From Micromonospora okii (GTDB lineage: Bacteria > Actinomycetota > Actinomycetes > Mycobacteriales > Micromonosporaceae), in NCBI RefSeq assembly GCF_020884795.1, contig NZ_BBZF01000016.1, forward strand, positions 1 through 64,000: DNA of 64,000 nt, in the 5' to 3' direction. Of this stretch, positions 34,820 through 43,387 are shown piece after piece (position 1 is the first letter of the stretch; each line of letters begins with the position of its first letter). A model generated the notes under the pieces. That model was not told the origin of the DNA. It was given only the letters and a program-made list of their open reading frames with translations, and did no database searches. Position numbers and translations under genes: made by a program.

Positions 34820-37800
34820 TCAGTCGTCGTTCGAGATGACGCCCACCGCGAGCGGGTCGGCCAGGCGCAGGCCCGGCACCCCGGCCACCAGCAGGTTCAC
34901 CTTCTCGTCGGCCTCCCGCCTCCGGTCACCGCGTACGGCGACCGTGAACGTCAGCGAGGTCTGCCCCGCCGCGAGGGTCCGGCAGCCCACGTACGGCTCG
35001 TAGTCCGAGCCGGCGTCGGCCGTGGTGCCGTACGTGGTGGCGCAGATCAGCGCGGCCCGGGAGAGCGGACGCGACACGGTGACCGTGAACGTCAGCGGGC
35101 TGGTGCCCCGGTCGCCCTCGACCACGGACGCGTCGCCGACACTCAGCGCGGGCAGGGACCGGAAGCGGGCCACCTGCGGGTCGTGGTCGCTGGAGCCCCG
35201 CGACCCGTCCCCGGTGTGCTCCGCCGGCCAGTCCGCGTTGACGTGCGCCGCCCGCACCTGGACCAGGTCGTCGCGCAGCGCGTCGTTGACGAGCAGGTGG
35301 TCCAGCGTCTGCGCCTGCCCCTCGAAGCTGTACGAGTACGCCGACGAGGGCACGTCGGCGACCAGGTCGTCCCAGAGGTTGTGCAGGCCGGCGTCGTACA
35401 GCGGCGCGAGCTGGTCCGACGGCGTCGGGTCCGCCCCCGTGGCGATCGGGTCGTCGGGGCGGGGGAAGACGTTCAGGTCGCCGCCGTAGACCACCCGGGC
35501 GTGCCGGTCGGCGTTCTGGATCGCGGTGACGAGCGCGGCGCCGTACGCGGCCTGCTCGGTGCGCTGCCCGACCCGGCTGTCCGGCCCCGACGAGAAGTGG
35601 TTGCTCAGCGCCCACAGGGTGTACGTCTCGGAGCCGCCCGGCGTCGCCCGGACCGTGAACTTCCCGAGCTGCGGCGCGCGGGTGTAGACGTTGTTGCCGT
35701 CCTTGCCGGTCGAGGTGTCGGTGTCGGCCGGCAGCACCGCGTTGAGCGCCTTCGGGTTCTGCACGTCCGCGTTGGACGGCAGCCCCGCCGACCGGTACGG
35801 CACCGCCGGCGCGGAGCCGAGCAGCGGGTCGGCGGCGGTCGCCCCGGCCAGCGACAGCCGGTCGGTGCGGTACAGGAACCCGGCGGTGATGCCCCGGGCG
35901 TCCGCGCCGGTGCGGTCGTAGGCGGCGGCGTACGCCGGGCCGCCCGCGGCGGCGACGGCCAGGGCCAGCTCCTGGAGGGTGTCCGGCGCGCCGTCGGCGT
36001 CGTCCGTGTCGCCGCAGACCAGCGCGCCTCCGGAGACGGAGCAGATGTCCTGGTCCTCGGCCTCCTGCGCCAGGATCAGGTCCGGCGAGTGCAGGTCGGT
36101 GACGATCTGGTCGGCGAGGTCGGCGAGCTGCTCCCGGTACTCGGCCTCACCGGCCGGCACGTAGTCGAACGGCGGCTTGACCCCGGTGCAGCCCGGGTTG
36201 CCGGCGAAGTCGCAGCCGTCGAACGGGTCGTCCCGGTGGTCGTACAGGTTCTCCACGTTGTAGGTCGCCACGGCGATCTCCCGCGACCGGTCGGCCGGCT
36301 GCGGCGGGTTGTTCTTCGCCGGGTCGGCCCCGGCGGCGAAGACGGCCCGCTCCACCTGGACGCCGTACTTCTCGAACGAGTAGTAGAGCGCGCCGTACGC
36401 GTCCTCGCCGAGGGTGTCGAAGGTCTTCGACGGCGGCAGCAGGGCCGTGCTGTCCCCGGCGCTGCCCTTGACGCCCATGCTGCCCAGCATGATCCGCTGG
36501 CCGTTGCCGTCGTCGAAGCGCCGCGTCGGGTCGTTGTCCAGCGGGTGCGCGTCGCGGAACACCCGGCGGGCGTACGGGTCGGCGCGGTCCAGCAGCGGGT
36601 CGTCCCGGTCGACCACCCAGGTCTCGGCGTCGGCGGTGGACGCGAAGACGGCCCGGCCGCTCACCGCGCCGCTGCCGGCGCGCACCCGCAGCCGGGCACC
36701 CTCGTGCCGCTCCCAGAACCGTTGCGCGGCGGCCAGGTCGGCCGGGGGCACGGCGTCGTCGACCGCGACCACGGCGTTCACGTCCAGCCCGGAGGCGAGC
36801 TTGCGGACCAGGGAGGCCCCGGAGAGCTGCGTGAAGTCGTAGTACTCGGAGACCCGGGCCCGCAGCACCACCTCGTCGCCGACGGTCGGCACGTAGCCGC
36901 CGAGCAGCGAGGTGAACGAGCCCATGAACACGAAGACGCCGTCCGACGAGGTCGGGTCGCCGTCGGTGGCGTCGGCGCGGCTCTGGAGGAAGAAGCCGCG
37001 CTGCTCGGCGCCGGCCGAGGTCCGGGCCAGGGTGAGCTGGGTGATCACGCCCCGGACGTCGTACAGGGTGCTGCTGGTGCCGTTGCCCGACGGCGGCGCG
37101 AGCGGCGAGCGGTCGGCCGGGCCGGACTCGGCGTCCGTGGTCGGGCCCTGCACCTCGCCGACCGTCAGCTCCCGGGTCACCGTCACGGCCAGCGCGCAGG
37201 TCGCGGTGCCGCCGTCGGCGTCGGTCGCGGTCACGGTCACCGTGTACGCCCCGGCGGCCAGGTCGGCGCTCATGGCGACGGTGGCGCGGGCGGTGCCGCC
37301 GACGGCGTCGGCCGGGGTGAACGCGGTCCGGCCGATGGAGCCGGTGGCCGGGGTGGGGCTGACCGAGGTGACCGCCAGGTCGACGATCGTGTCGTCCGGG
37401 TCGGTGGCGGTGACCTCGCGGCTCGCGGCGGTGCCGGCCGCCGTGGTCAGCGCGCCGCCGCAGGTGACCGTGGCGGGCTGGTCGACCGGGCCGCCGCCGT
37501 CGACGCGGTGCGCGCCGAGCCCGTCGAAGGTGTCGGTGGCGTAGCCGGCCCACTGGGCGGCCGGGTCGAACGCGTCCGACGGGTCCGGGTCGCCGGAGGT
37601 GACCGTCGGCAGCCGGCGCAGCGTGTTGTTCTCGGTGCTGGTGAGGCCGGTGCCCCACTCGGTGCCCGGGTCGACGCCGACCTGGCCGATCGAGTCGAGC
37701 ACGGCGTCGCCCCTGCGCAGCACGACCGCGTCGTCGCCGTTGAAGAGGCCGATGGTGGTCGTCTGGTCGGCCTCGGCGAGGATCGCCGGTGCGGCCGAGG

Positions 37801-38095
37801 CAGCGGCGAACACGAACGCGTCACCCGCGGCGACGGTCCCGGTCAGCGCCACGGTGGTCGCGGCGGCGCTGCCGTTGAAGTGGAACTGGAGCCGGTATCC
37901 GCCGGCGGCCAGGTCGACGGGGGCGCCGGTGCCGTTGTACAGCTCGATCGCCTTGTTGTTCGACGAGCCCTCGACGTACTCGGAGATGAACAGGTCGGTG
38001 GGTGCGGCGCTGGCCGCGGTGGGTGCGACGCCGACGACCGGGATGGTGACGGCGGCGGCGGTCGCGAGCGCGGCGTATCTGCGGCGCGGGCGCAT
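34820..38095 (-). CDS. Secreted ExeM/NucH-family endonuclease with lamin-tail and Calx-beta domains
   Basis: 1091 residues. Signal peptide 1-30 (ending AASA), a lamin-tail domain (LFISEYVEGSSNNKAIELYN), an Ig-like segment around 230-330, an OB-type region (YDVRGVITQL), then the endonuclease/exonuclease/phosphatase core starting IAVATYNVENLYDHRDDPFD and containing LWALSNHFSSGPDSR, VVYGGDLNVFPRPDD and SSDHDPQVARF. The C-terminal 100 residues are a Calx-beta-like domain (SVVEGDRGTSPLTFTVTVSR). Such proteins degrade extracellular DNA, for phosphate and nucleotide scavenging or biofilm turnover. The ATG at 38095 follows GGAGG. Confidence 0.9.
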   Translation of the reverse strand: MRPRRRYAALATAAAVTIPVVGVAPTAASAAPTDLFISEYVEGSSNNKAIELYNGTGAPVDLAAGGYRLQFHFNGSAAATTVALTGTVAAGDAFVFAAASAAPAILAEADQTTTIGLFNGDDAVVLRRGDAVLDSIGQVGVDPGTEWGTGLTSTENNTLRRLPTVTSGDPDPSDAFDPAAQWAGYATDTFDGLGAHRVDGGGPVDQPATVTCGGALTTAAGTAASREVTATDPDDTIVDLAVTSVSPTPATGSIGRTAFTPADAVGGTARATVAMSADLAAGAYTVTVTATDADGGTATCALAVTVTRELTVGEVQGPTTDAESGPADRSPLAPPSGNGTSSTLYDVRGVITQLTLARTSAGAEQRGFFLQSRADATDGDPTSSDGVFVFMGSFTSLLGGYVPTVGDEVVLRARVSEYYDFTQLSGASLVRKLASGLDVNAVVAVDDAVPPADLAAAQRFWERHEGARLRVRAGSGAVSGRAVFASTADAETWVVDRDDPLLDRADPYARRVFRDAHPLDNDPTRRFDDGNGQRIMLGSMGVKGSAGDSTALLPPSKTFDTLGEDAYGALYYSFEKYGVQVERAVFAAGADPAKNNPPQPADRSREIAVATYNVENLYDHRDDPFDGCDFAGNPGCTGVKPPFDYVPAGEAEYREQLADLADQIVTDLHSPDLILAQEAEDQDICSVSGGALVCGDTDDADGAPDTLQELALAVAAAGGPAYAAAYDRTGADARGITAGFLYRTDRLSLAGATAADPLLGSAPAVPYRSAGLPSNADVQNPKALNAVLPADTDTSTGKDGNNVYTRAPQLGKFTVRATPGGSETYTLWALSNHFSSGPDSRVGQRTEQAAYGAALVTAIQNADRHARVVYGGDLNVFPRPDDPIATGADPTPSDQLAPLYDAGLHNLWDDLVADVPSSAYSYSFEGQAQTLDHLLVNDALRDDLVQVRAAHVNADWPAEHTGDGSRGSSDHDPQVARFRSLPALSVGDASVVEGDRGTSPLTFTVTVSRPLSRAALICATTYGTTADAGSDYEPYVGCRTLAAGQTSLTFTVAVRGDRRREADEKVNLLVAGVPGLRLADPLAVGVISNDD

Positions 38096-38184
38096 GGGGC
38101 CTCCACGATGGGTGGACGAAATCAACGCACGTTAAGGCGTGGCGCGGCCCGCCGTCCATCCCCCGCAGGGTTCGGTGAATTGGC

Positions 38185-39246
38185 TCAGCGGGCGGCGTCG
38201 AGCCGGTGCACCAGCTCGGCCACGTCCACGCTGTACTCGCACCACTCCCGGTCGGGGCGGTAGCCCAGCTCGGCGTTGACCTTGAGCATCGCCTCGTTGG
38301 CCTGGGCGTTCCAGGTCTGCACCTCGGCCAGCTCCGGCTCCGCCGAACGCAGCTCCAGCAGCATCCGCGCCTTGATCGCCCGGTCGATGCCGTGGCCCCG
38401 GTGGGCCTGCGCCACGATCGTGTCGTACTGGTCGGCCCGGGTGGGGTGCTGCGCCGGCACCACCACCTCGGTCAGCCCGGCCACCTCCCCGGTGCCGTCG
38501 TGGATGGCGAGCACGATGTACGGCTTCATGCCGCGCCGGTGCAGGGTGTCGAGGCTGTCACGCAGCCGCTGCGGGTCGTACGAGCTGGGGCGCAGCTCCA
38601 CGTCGTCGGTGTCGCGGGACTCGGCCTTGGCCCGCGCGTACGCCTCGATCAGCTCGTCCGGCGGGCCACCCGGGCAGAACTCCACCCGGTACCCCGGGCC
38701 GGCGTCGGTGGCCATCTCGGTCAGCGCCGACCAGTCCACCGTGGTCAGGTCCAGCACGCTGCGGGTCTCGACGTACTCCCGGGAGAAGCGGAGCGCCTCG
38801 TAGAACGCCACGGCCGGGGTGTCGCCGACGACCTCCACCCCGATCGACCGGAACCCCTCCTGGTAGACCCGGCGGGCGGCCAGCAGGAGCAGCTCCCGGC
38901 CCAGGCCGGTGCGGCGCGCCGCCGGGTGCACCAGCACCTCCAGCACGCCGATGTCACCGAGCAGCAGCACCTGGACGTGGCCGACGATCGCGCCGGGGCC
39001 CATCTGGGCACCCGGGCCGGCCTGGGCGGCCCCGTCGGCCCCGTCGGCCCCGGCGGCCCGCTCGGCCTGGGCCACCCAGGAGATCCGCCGCTCGCCCGGC
39101 ATCACCTCGGAGAGGTACTCCCGCAGCGAACTCTCCCGCCAGGGAGGGTCCAGCGGCAGGTCGGCCGCCAGCACCGCGTTCAGCGTGTCCAGCAGCGACG
39201 CGATCTCGGCAGGCGACGCGGTCCGGGGGTCCCATTCGCGCACCAT
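38185..39246 (-). CDS. Double-GNAT acetyltransferase
   Basis: 353 residues with two GNAT folds. The N-terminal half has the acetyl-CoA loop (LVHPAARRTGLGRELLLLAA, motif RxxGLG); the C-terminal half has QAHRGHGIDRAIKARMLLEL. This two-domain layout resembles mycothiol synthase and aminoglycoside-type relatives, but no mycothiol-specific evidence is seen, so substrate is unknown. A glycine/alanine-rich insert (GADGADGAAQAGPGAQMG) lies in the first domain. Two possible starts (GTG 39249, ATG 39246) differ by one codon. Confidence 0.84.
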   Translation of the reverse strand: MVREWDPRTASPAEIASLLDTLNAVLAADLPLDPPWRESSLREYLSEVMPGERRISWVAQAERAAGADGADGAAQAGPGAQMGPGAIVGHVQVLLLGDIGVLEVLVHPAARRTGLGRELLLLAARRVYQEGFRSIGVEVVGDTPAVAFYEALRFSREYVETRSVLDLTTVDWSALTEMATDAGPGYRVEFCPGGPPDELIEAYARAKAESRDTDDVELRPSSYDPQRLRDSLDTLHRRGMKPYIVLAIHDGTGEVAGLTEVVVPAQHPTRADQYDTIVAQAHRGHGIDRAIKARMLLELRSAEPELAEVQTWNAQANEAMLKVNAELGYRPDREWCEYSVDVAELVHRLDAAR

Positions 39247-39317
39247 CACCCGTCTAGCTTGCCGCCAACGGCAGCGCGACGGAAGTGCCAGTTGTCCGAC
39301 GTGCGCGGCCCGTCACG

Positions 39318-40979
39318 TCACGTTCGGCTGGCCAGCCCGTACTCGTTGGCCTTGTCGAACACGTCCTGGGCGTACCGGCGCACGTCGTTGTAGGACAGGA
39401 TGGCCCCCCACCAGTCGCCCGGGACGGTCAGGTTCCGGTTGCCTTTACAGAGGTAGTTGCCGGCGGCCAGGGCCGCGTCGTCCAGGTCGTGCGGGTCCTT
39501 GCGGCCGTCGTTGTCCGCGTCCGCGCCGATCTCCTGCCAGGTGGTCGGGATGAACTGCATCGGCCCGATCGCCCGGTCGTAGACGGTGTCCCGGTCGTAG
39601 AGCCCCCGGTCCGTGTCCATGATCCTCGACCGGCCGCCCTGGCCGTCGAGCGGATCGCCGATGATCTCCGGCAGGGCCCGCCCGTCCGGGCCCAGGGTCG
39701 CGCCGTTGGCCTGGCCGTGGCGGGACTCCACGTATCCGATGGCGGCGAGGGTGGTCCAGCTCAGCCGGCAGTTCGGGGTGGTCTGGGCGAGCACCATCTC
39801 CGCGTAGCCGTACGCCTGCACGGCCACCGGCGAGATGCCGGCCTTCGCCCCGACCTGCTGCGCCCACCCGGCGAGCGCGTCCGCCGGCCGCCCGGTCGCC
39901 ACCGGCCCGCCCGGCGGGACCGTCGCGCCGGGCGGCAGCGGGGCACCGGACCCGCCCGGCGGCAGCGGCGCGCCGGACACCCCGGGGAGGACCACGCCCG
40001 GGGGCACCGCCGTGGCGGCCACCGACGCGCCGTCGGTTGCGTCCACCGCCACGGGGCGGGGCTCCGGCGCGGTCGCCGGCACCACCAGCGCACCAGCTGC
40101 GGCGGTCGCGCCGATCAGGGCGAGCAGGAACAGCCCCGACAGGGTGAGCCGGCCGCTCGGGCGGCGGGACCAGGCGCGGGTGGCGCGGGCGGCGGCCACC
40201 GCGACCTGCCGCGGCGGCGTCCGTACGGCGTGCGCGAACGGCACCCGCCGCCGACGCGGGACCCGGCCCGCCTTCGCGCCCCGGCCGCCCCCCGCCTTCG
40301 CGGCCTCTGCGCCGTCCGACTTCCCGGCGTCGGCGGCATCCGTCTTCGCGGTCTTCGCGCCGTCCGACTTTCCGGCCTCCGCGCCGTCCACCTCTGCGCC
40401 GCCCGCCTTCGCGGCGTCGGGGGCGTCCTGCCCGGCGTCCGCCTTATCAGCCACCCCGGTTGCCGTCCCCGCAGCCGCCCCGGCCCCCGCCGTCGGCTCG
40501 GAGGCCGGTGCCTTCTCCGGGGTGTCCGACTTCGCCTTCGGGCCGCCGGGCTCAGCCTCCGCGGTATCGGGTTCCGCCTTCGGGCCGCCGGGCTCTGCCT
40601 TCGCGACCACGGGCTCCGCCTTCGGGCCGCCGGGCTCCGCCCTTGTGACGACGGGCTCTGCCTTTGCCGTGTCGGGCTTCGCCGGACCGTCGGCGGCGGC
40701 CCGCGCGGCGTTCGCGTCCTTGCGGCTCTCGGCACCCTCGCCACTCTCGGTGCCCTCGCGGCCCCCGCCATCCTTGGCGTGCTTCGGCGCGCCCGCGTCC
40801 TTCGCGGCCGGCCCGGCGGCGTCGGCGGGTGCCTGGGACCACCGCGGCCAGGGCCGTCGGGGACGGGGCAGCCGACCGCGTGCTGGTGCGCCACCCGGGT
40901 CCTCGGGCGGCGCGGCCGGTCGCAGGGGTCGAACCGTCGCTCTGTCCTCGCCGTCCACCACCCGTCGAGTATCACCCAT
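39318..40979 (-). CDS. Membrane-anchored lytic transglycosylase with long cytoplasmic tail
   Basis: 553 residues. Residues 1-278 are low-complexity, charged and Ala/Pro/Gly-rich, with repeats of AEPGGPKAEP around 105-155 and AxAGKSDGA around 200-225; they precede a single membrane helix (279-300), so they should be cytoplasmic. After a short Pro/Gly linker, residues about 350-553 are a lytic murein transglycosylase: catalytic Glu in LAAIGYVESRHGQAN, then AIGPMQFIPTTWQEIG and NYLCKGNRNL. It should cleave peptidoglycan glycan strands. Divergent from fmdB-like gene. Confidence 0.85.
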   Translation of the reverse strand: MGDTRRVVDGEDRATVRPLRPAAPPEDPGGAPARGRLPRPRRPWPRWSQAPADAAGPAAKDAGAPKHAKDGGGREGTESGEGAESRKDANAARAAADGPAKPDTAKAEPVVTRAEPGGPKAEPVVAKAEPGGPKAEPDTAEAEPGGPKAKSDTPEKAPASEPTAGAGAAAGTATGVADKADAGQDAPDAAKAGGAEVDGAEAGKSDGAKTAKTDAADAGKSDGAEAAKAGGGRGAKAGRVPRRRRVPFAHAVRTPPRQVAVAAARATRAWSRRPSGRLTLSGLFLLALIGATAAAGALVVPATAPEPRPVAVDATDGASVAATAVPPGVVLPGVSGAPLPPGGSGAPLPPGATVPPGGPVATGRPADALAGWAQQVGAKAGISPVAVQAYGYAEMVLAQTTPNCRLSWTTLAAIGYVESRHGQANGATLGPDGRALPEIIGDPLDGQGGRSRIMDTDRGLYDRDTVYDRAIGPMQFIPTTWQEIGADADNDGRKDPHDLDDAALAAGNYLCKGNRNLTVPGDWWGAILSYNDVRRYAQDVFDKANEYGLASRT

Positions 40980-41005
40980 GTCCCGCCAGGAGTCAGGCCC
41001 GGTCG

Positions 41006-41011
41006 TACCCT
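41006..41011 (+). promoter_or_regulatory. -10 element TACCCT, leaderless start
   Basis: TACCCT lies 6 nt before ATG 41018 of the FmdB-family gene, without a Shine-Dalgarno sequence. Confidence 0.6.
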
Positions 41012-41017
41012 GGTGGC

Positions 41018-41233
41018 ATGCCCCGGTACGAGTTCCGCTGCCGCGCCTGCGGCGACACCTTCGAGGTCAACCGTCCGATGGCCCAGGCCGGTGAGCCGGC
41101 GTCCTGCCCGCAGGGGCACGCCGACACGGTCAAGCTGCTCTCCACCGTGGCCGTGACCGGCCGGGGTGGCCCCGGCGCCGCCGCGCCGGCCCCCTCCGGT
41201 GGGGGCTGCTGCGGCGGAGGCTGCGGCTGCTGA
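41018..41233 (+). CDS. FmdB-family zinc ribbon protein
   Basis: 71 residues. MPRYEFRCRACGDTFEVNRP opens the zinc ribbon, CxxC plus CPQGH forming the second pair. The tail is glycine/cysteine-rich (GGGCCGGGCGC), as in many actinobacterial FmdB proteins. Function is unknown; a regulatory or metal-related role is usual. The start is fixed by the leaderless promoter. Confidence 0.9.
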   Translation: MPRYEFRCRACGDTFEVNRPMAQAGEPASCPQGHADTVKLLSTVAVTGRGGPGAAAPAPSGGGCCGGGCGC

Positions 41234-41292
41234 TCGCCTGAGCGGTCGGCCCGACCGCTGCCCGCTGCCCGCCTGTCCTCCCGGCGCCTGGT

Positions 41293-41345
41293 GTTAGGAA
41301 GGGGCCCTTCCTATACCGAAAGCGTTAACAAGGTGCCCTTCCTTC
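41293..41345 (-). repeat. Dispersed GGGGCCC palindromic element, copy E
   Basis: On the plus strand GTTAGGAAGGGGCCCTTCCT, spacer ATACCGAAAGCG, then TTAACAAGGTGCCCTTCC. It is the reverse complement of the copy F layout. It lies between the convergent FmdB and GHL10 genes. Confidence 0.85.
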
Positions 41346-41388
41346 GCGTGAGGGCCCGGCCGCGCCAGCGGCCGGGCCCTCACCCTTC

Positions 41389-43050
41389 TCAGCGCACGAA
41401 CCGCGGCGGGCTGACGGCGCTCTCGTTCGACAGCCGGTCCAGCGCGGTCACGTGGTACGTGTACCGCTTACCGGCCTCGGCCGTGGTGTCCACCCAGGAC
41501 TGGACCGCGCCGGGGGTGGCCCGGACGGTGCCGACCAGGTGGGACGCGTCGGCGAGGTCGCACTTCCCGGCCAGGCCGGTCCCGTCGAGGCGGTAGATCG
41601 CGTACGAGGTGGCCTTCCCGAGCGGGCCCACGCCGTCGGCCGGCTGCCGCCAGCTCAGCCGGACCCCGTCGTCCTGCCGCTTGGCGCCGGTGACCACCGG
41701 GAACAGCAGCGGCTTGGCCGGCAGGTGCGGCATCGTCGGCACCAGGGCGGGGCGGGAGTAGTGCTCGGCGGCGTAGATGTCCGTCGCGTTCAGCCGGTTC
41801 GCCCTGACCTGGACGGCGGAGAAGTGCACGTTGCCGAGCACCTCCGGGTACGACCGGTTCAGCGTCAGGTGGTCGGACAGCTCGCGCGGGTTCTGCCAGA
41901 ACGACCCGTACGCCGGGTCGCCGCTCTTGTAGTCGGCCTGGCCGATGTAGAGCTGCACGCGGGTGCCGCGCACCGTCTCGGCCCACCACGGGACCAGCCG
42001 GGCGTAGTCGGCCGCCGGGTACTGGCCGATGTACCAGTAGAGCTGCGGCACGATGTAGTCGATCCACTCCTCCTTGACCCACTTGCGGGTGTCGGCGGAG
42101 ATGATGTCGTACGACTGGCTGCCGGTGGTGTCCGAGCCGAGCGGGTCGGCGGCCTTGTTCCGCCAGATGCCGAACGGGCTGACCCCGAACTTCACCCACG
42201 GCTTGACGGCCTTGATCTTGGTGTTCATCTCCTGGACCAGCAGGTTGATGTTGTCCCGCCGCCAGTCGGCCTTGTTCGTGAAGCCCCGGTTGAACTCGGC
42301 GAACGTCGCGTCGTCGGGCACCTGGTGGGCGCCGCTCGGGTAGGGGTAGAAGTAGTCGTCGAAGTGCACGCCGTCGACGTCGTACCGCTTGACCGCGTCC
42401 ATCATCGCGGTCTGGACGAACTCGCGGACCTCGGGAATGCCGGGGTTGTAGTAGAGCCGGCTGCCGGCGACGCCGGCCGGCGGGTACGCGAAGGTCCAGT
42501 CCGGGTGCTGCCGGGCCGGGTGGTTCGGCGCGAGCTTGGCGAGGTCGCCGCCCGCGCCGTCGGGCATGGAGATCCGGTACGGGTTGAACCAGGCGTGGAA
42601 CTCCAGGTTCCGCTTGTGCGCCTCGTCGACGAGGAACGCCAGCGGGTCCCAGCCCGGGTCCTGCCCGCGCACCCCGGTCAGGTACTCCGACCACGGCTCG
42701 TAGGGCGAGGGCCAGAACGCGTCGGCGGTCGGCCGGACCTGCACCACCACCGCGTTGTGGTTGAGCTTGCGGGCCAGGTCGAGCCAGCCCCGGTACTCCG
42801 CCTGCTGGGCGGCGATCCGGTCGGGGGCGGTCTGGGACGCCTTGGTCGGCCAGTCGATGTTGACCACGGAGGAGATCCACATGGCCCGGAACTGCCGCTT
42901 GGGGGTTGCCGGGTCGGTGGCGCAGGTGGTGGGGTTGGCGGCGCGCGTCGCGTCGGTCCCGGCCGCGCTCGCGGCGGTGGGTGAGGCGGCGACGAGCGCC
43001 CCGAGCAGGGCTACGGCCAGCCCGGCGGCTCTGAGCCGAGTTGCCTTCAT
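41389..43050 (-). CDS. Secreted glycoside hydrolase of the GHL10/DUF187 (YngK-like) family
   Basis: 553 residues. Signal peptide 1-29 (LAVALLGALVAASPTAASA). TIM-barrel domain starts RQFRAMWISSVVNIDWPTKA; further segments are NHNAVVVQVRPTADAFWPS, FHAWFNPYRISMPD, DGVHFDDYFYPYPSG (candidate catalytic Asp pair), VKFGVSPFGIWRN and YIVPQLYWYIGQYPAADYA. The C-terminal 90 residues form a fibronectin-III-like domain. Relatives hydrolyse cell-wall or microbial polysaccharides; substrate open. ATG 43050 with GGGA upstream is chosen because it begins the signal peptide. Confidence 0.88.
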   Translation of the reverse strand: MKATRLRAAGLAVALLGALVAASPTAASAAGTDATRAANPTTCATDPATPKRQFRAMWISSVVNIDWPTKASQTAPDRIAAQQAEYRGWLDLARKLNHNAVVVQVRPTADAFWPSPYEPWSEYLTGVRGQDPGWDPLAFLVDEAHKRNLEFHAWFNPYRISMPDGAGGDLAKLAPNHPARQHPDWTFAYPPAGVAGSRLYYNPGIPEVREFVQTAMMDAVKRYDVDGVHFDDYFYPYPSGAHQVPDDATFAEFNRGFTNKADWRRDNINLLVQEMNTKIKAVKPWVKFGVSPFGIWRNKAADPLGSDTTGSQSYDIISADTRKWVKEEWIDYIVPQLYWYIGQYPAADYARLVPWWAETVRGTRVQLYIGQADYKSGDPAYGSFWQNPRELSDHLTLNRSYPEVLGNVHFSAVQVRANRLNATDIYAAEHYSRPALVPTMPHLPAKPLLFPVVTGAKRQDDGVRLSWRQPADGVGPLGKATSYAIYRLDGTGLAGKCDLADASHLVGTVRATPGAVQSWVDTTAEAGKRYTYHVTALDRLSNESAVSPPRFVR

Positions 43051-43387
43051 CCGGTGCGTCCCTTCGTTGGGGCTCGGCGTGGCGGGTCGGTGGCGACGGG
43101 CGCCCGGCGGCTGCCGGCCCGACGCGCGGCGGCGGCGCCTCGGCAAGATTCGCCGAGTGCGATCTGTCGCTTGGTAGGAAATTTTCACATCGGGCGGGTG
43201 CGGCGCAAGAGCTCCGGCCAGATCCCTCCCACCGGCGCCGCCGGCCCCCGGCGCGGCCCGGCGGGGCCGGGGCGGAACGTGACCTTATCGATACCCACGG
43301 TGGTGGTTGACCGCCGGGTCGCCTGGGTAGCTTGGCCGGTCACCGGCCGCCACGGAGGGTGGTCGCACGGTGGGAGGGGTGAGCGCG
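43051..43387. other. Intergenic stretch between glycosidase and permease
   Basis: Divergent promoter region with no gene. An AT-rich island in GC-rich DNA at 43171-43190 (TTGGTAGGAAATTTTCACAT) contains GGTAGGAAATTTTCAC, loosely palindromic, and is a candidate promoter or operator for the glycosidase gene. Nothing else is recognised. Confidence 0.35.

Noticed and set aside
35183-38263. 1026-codon plus-strand frame opposite the ExeM-like nuclease
   Set aside because: It consists of Val/Arg/Gly/Asp-rich repeats typical of antisense frames; the minus-strand nuclease has a signal peptide and conserved domains.
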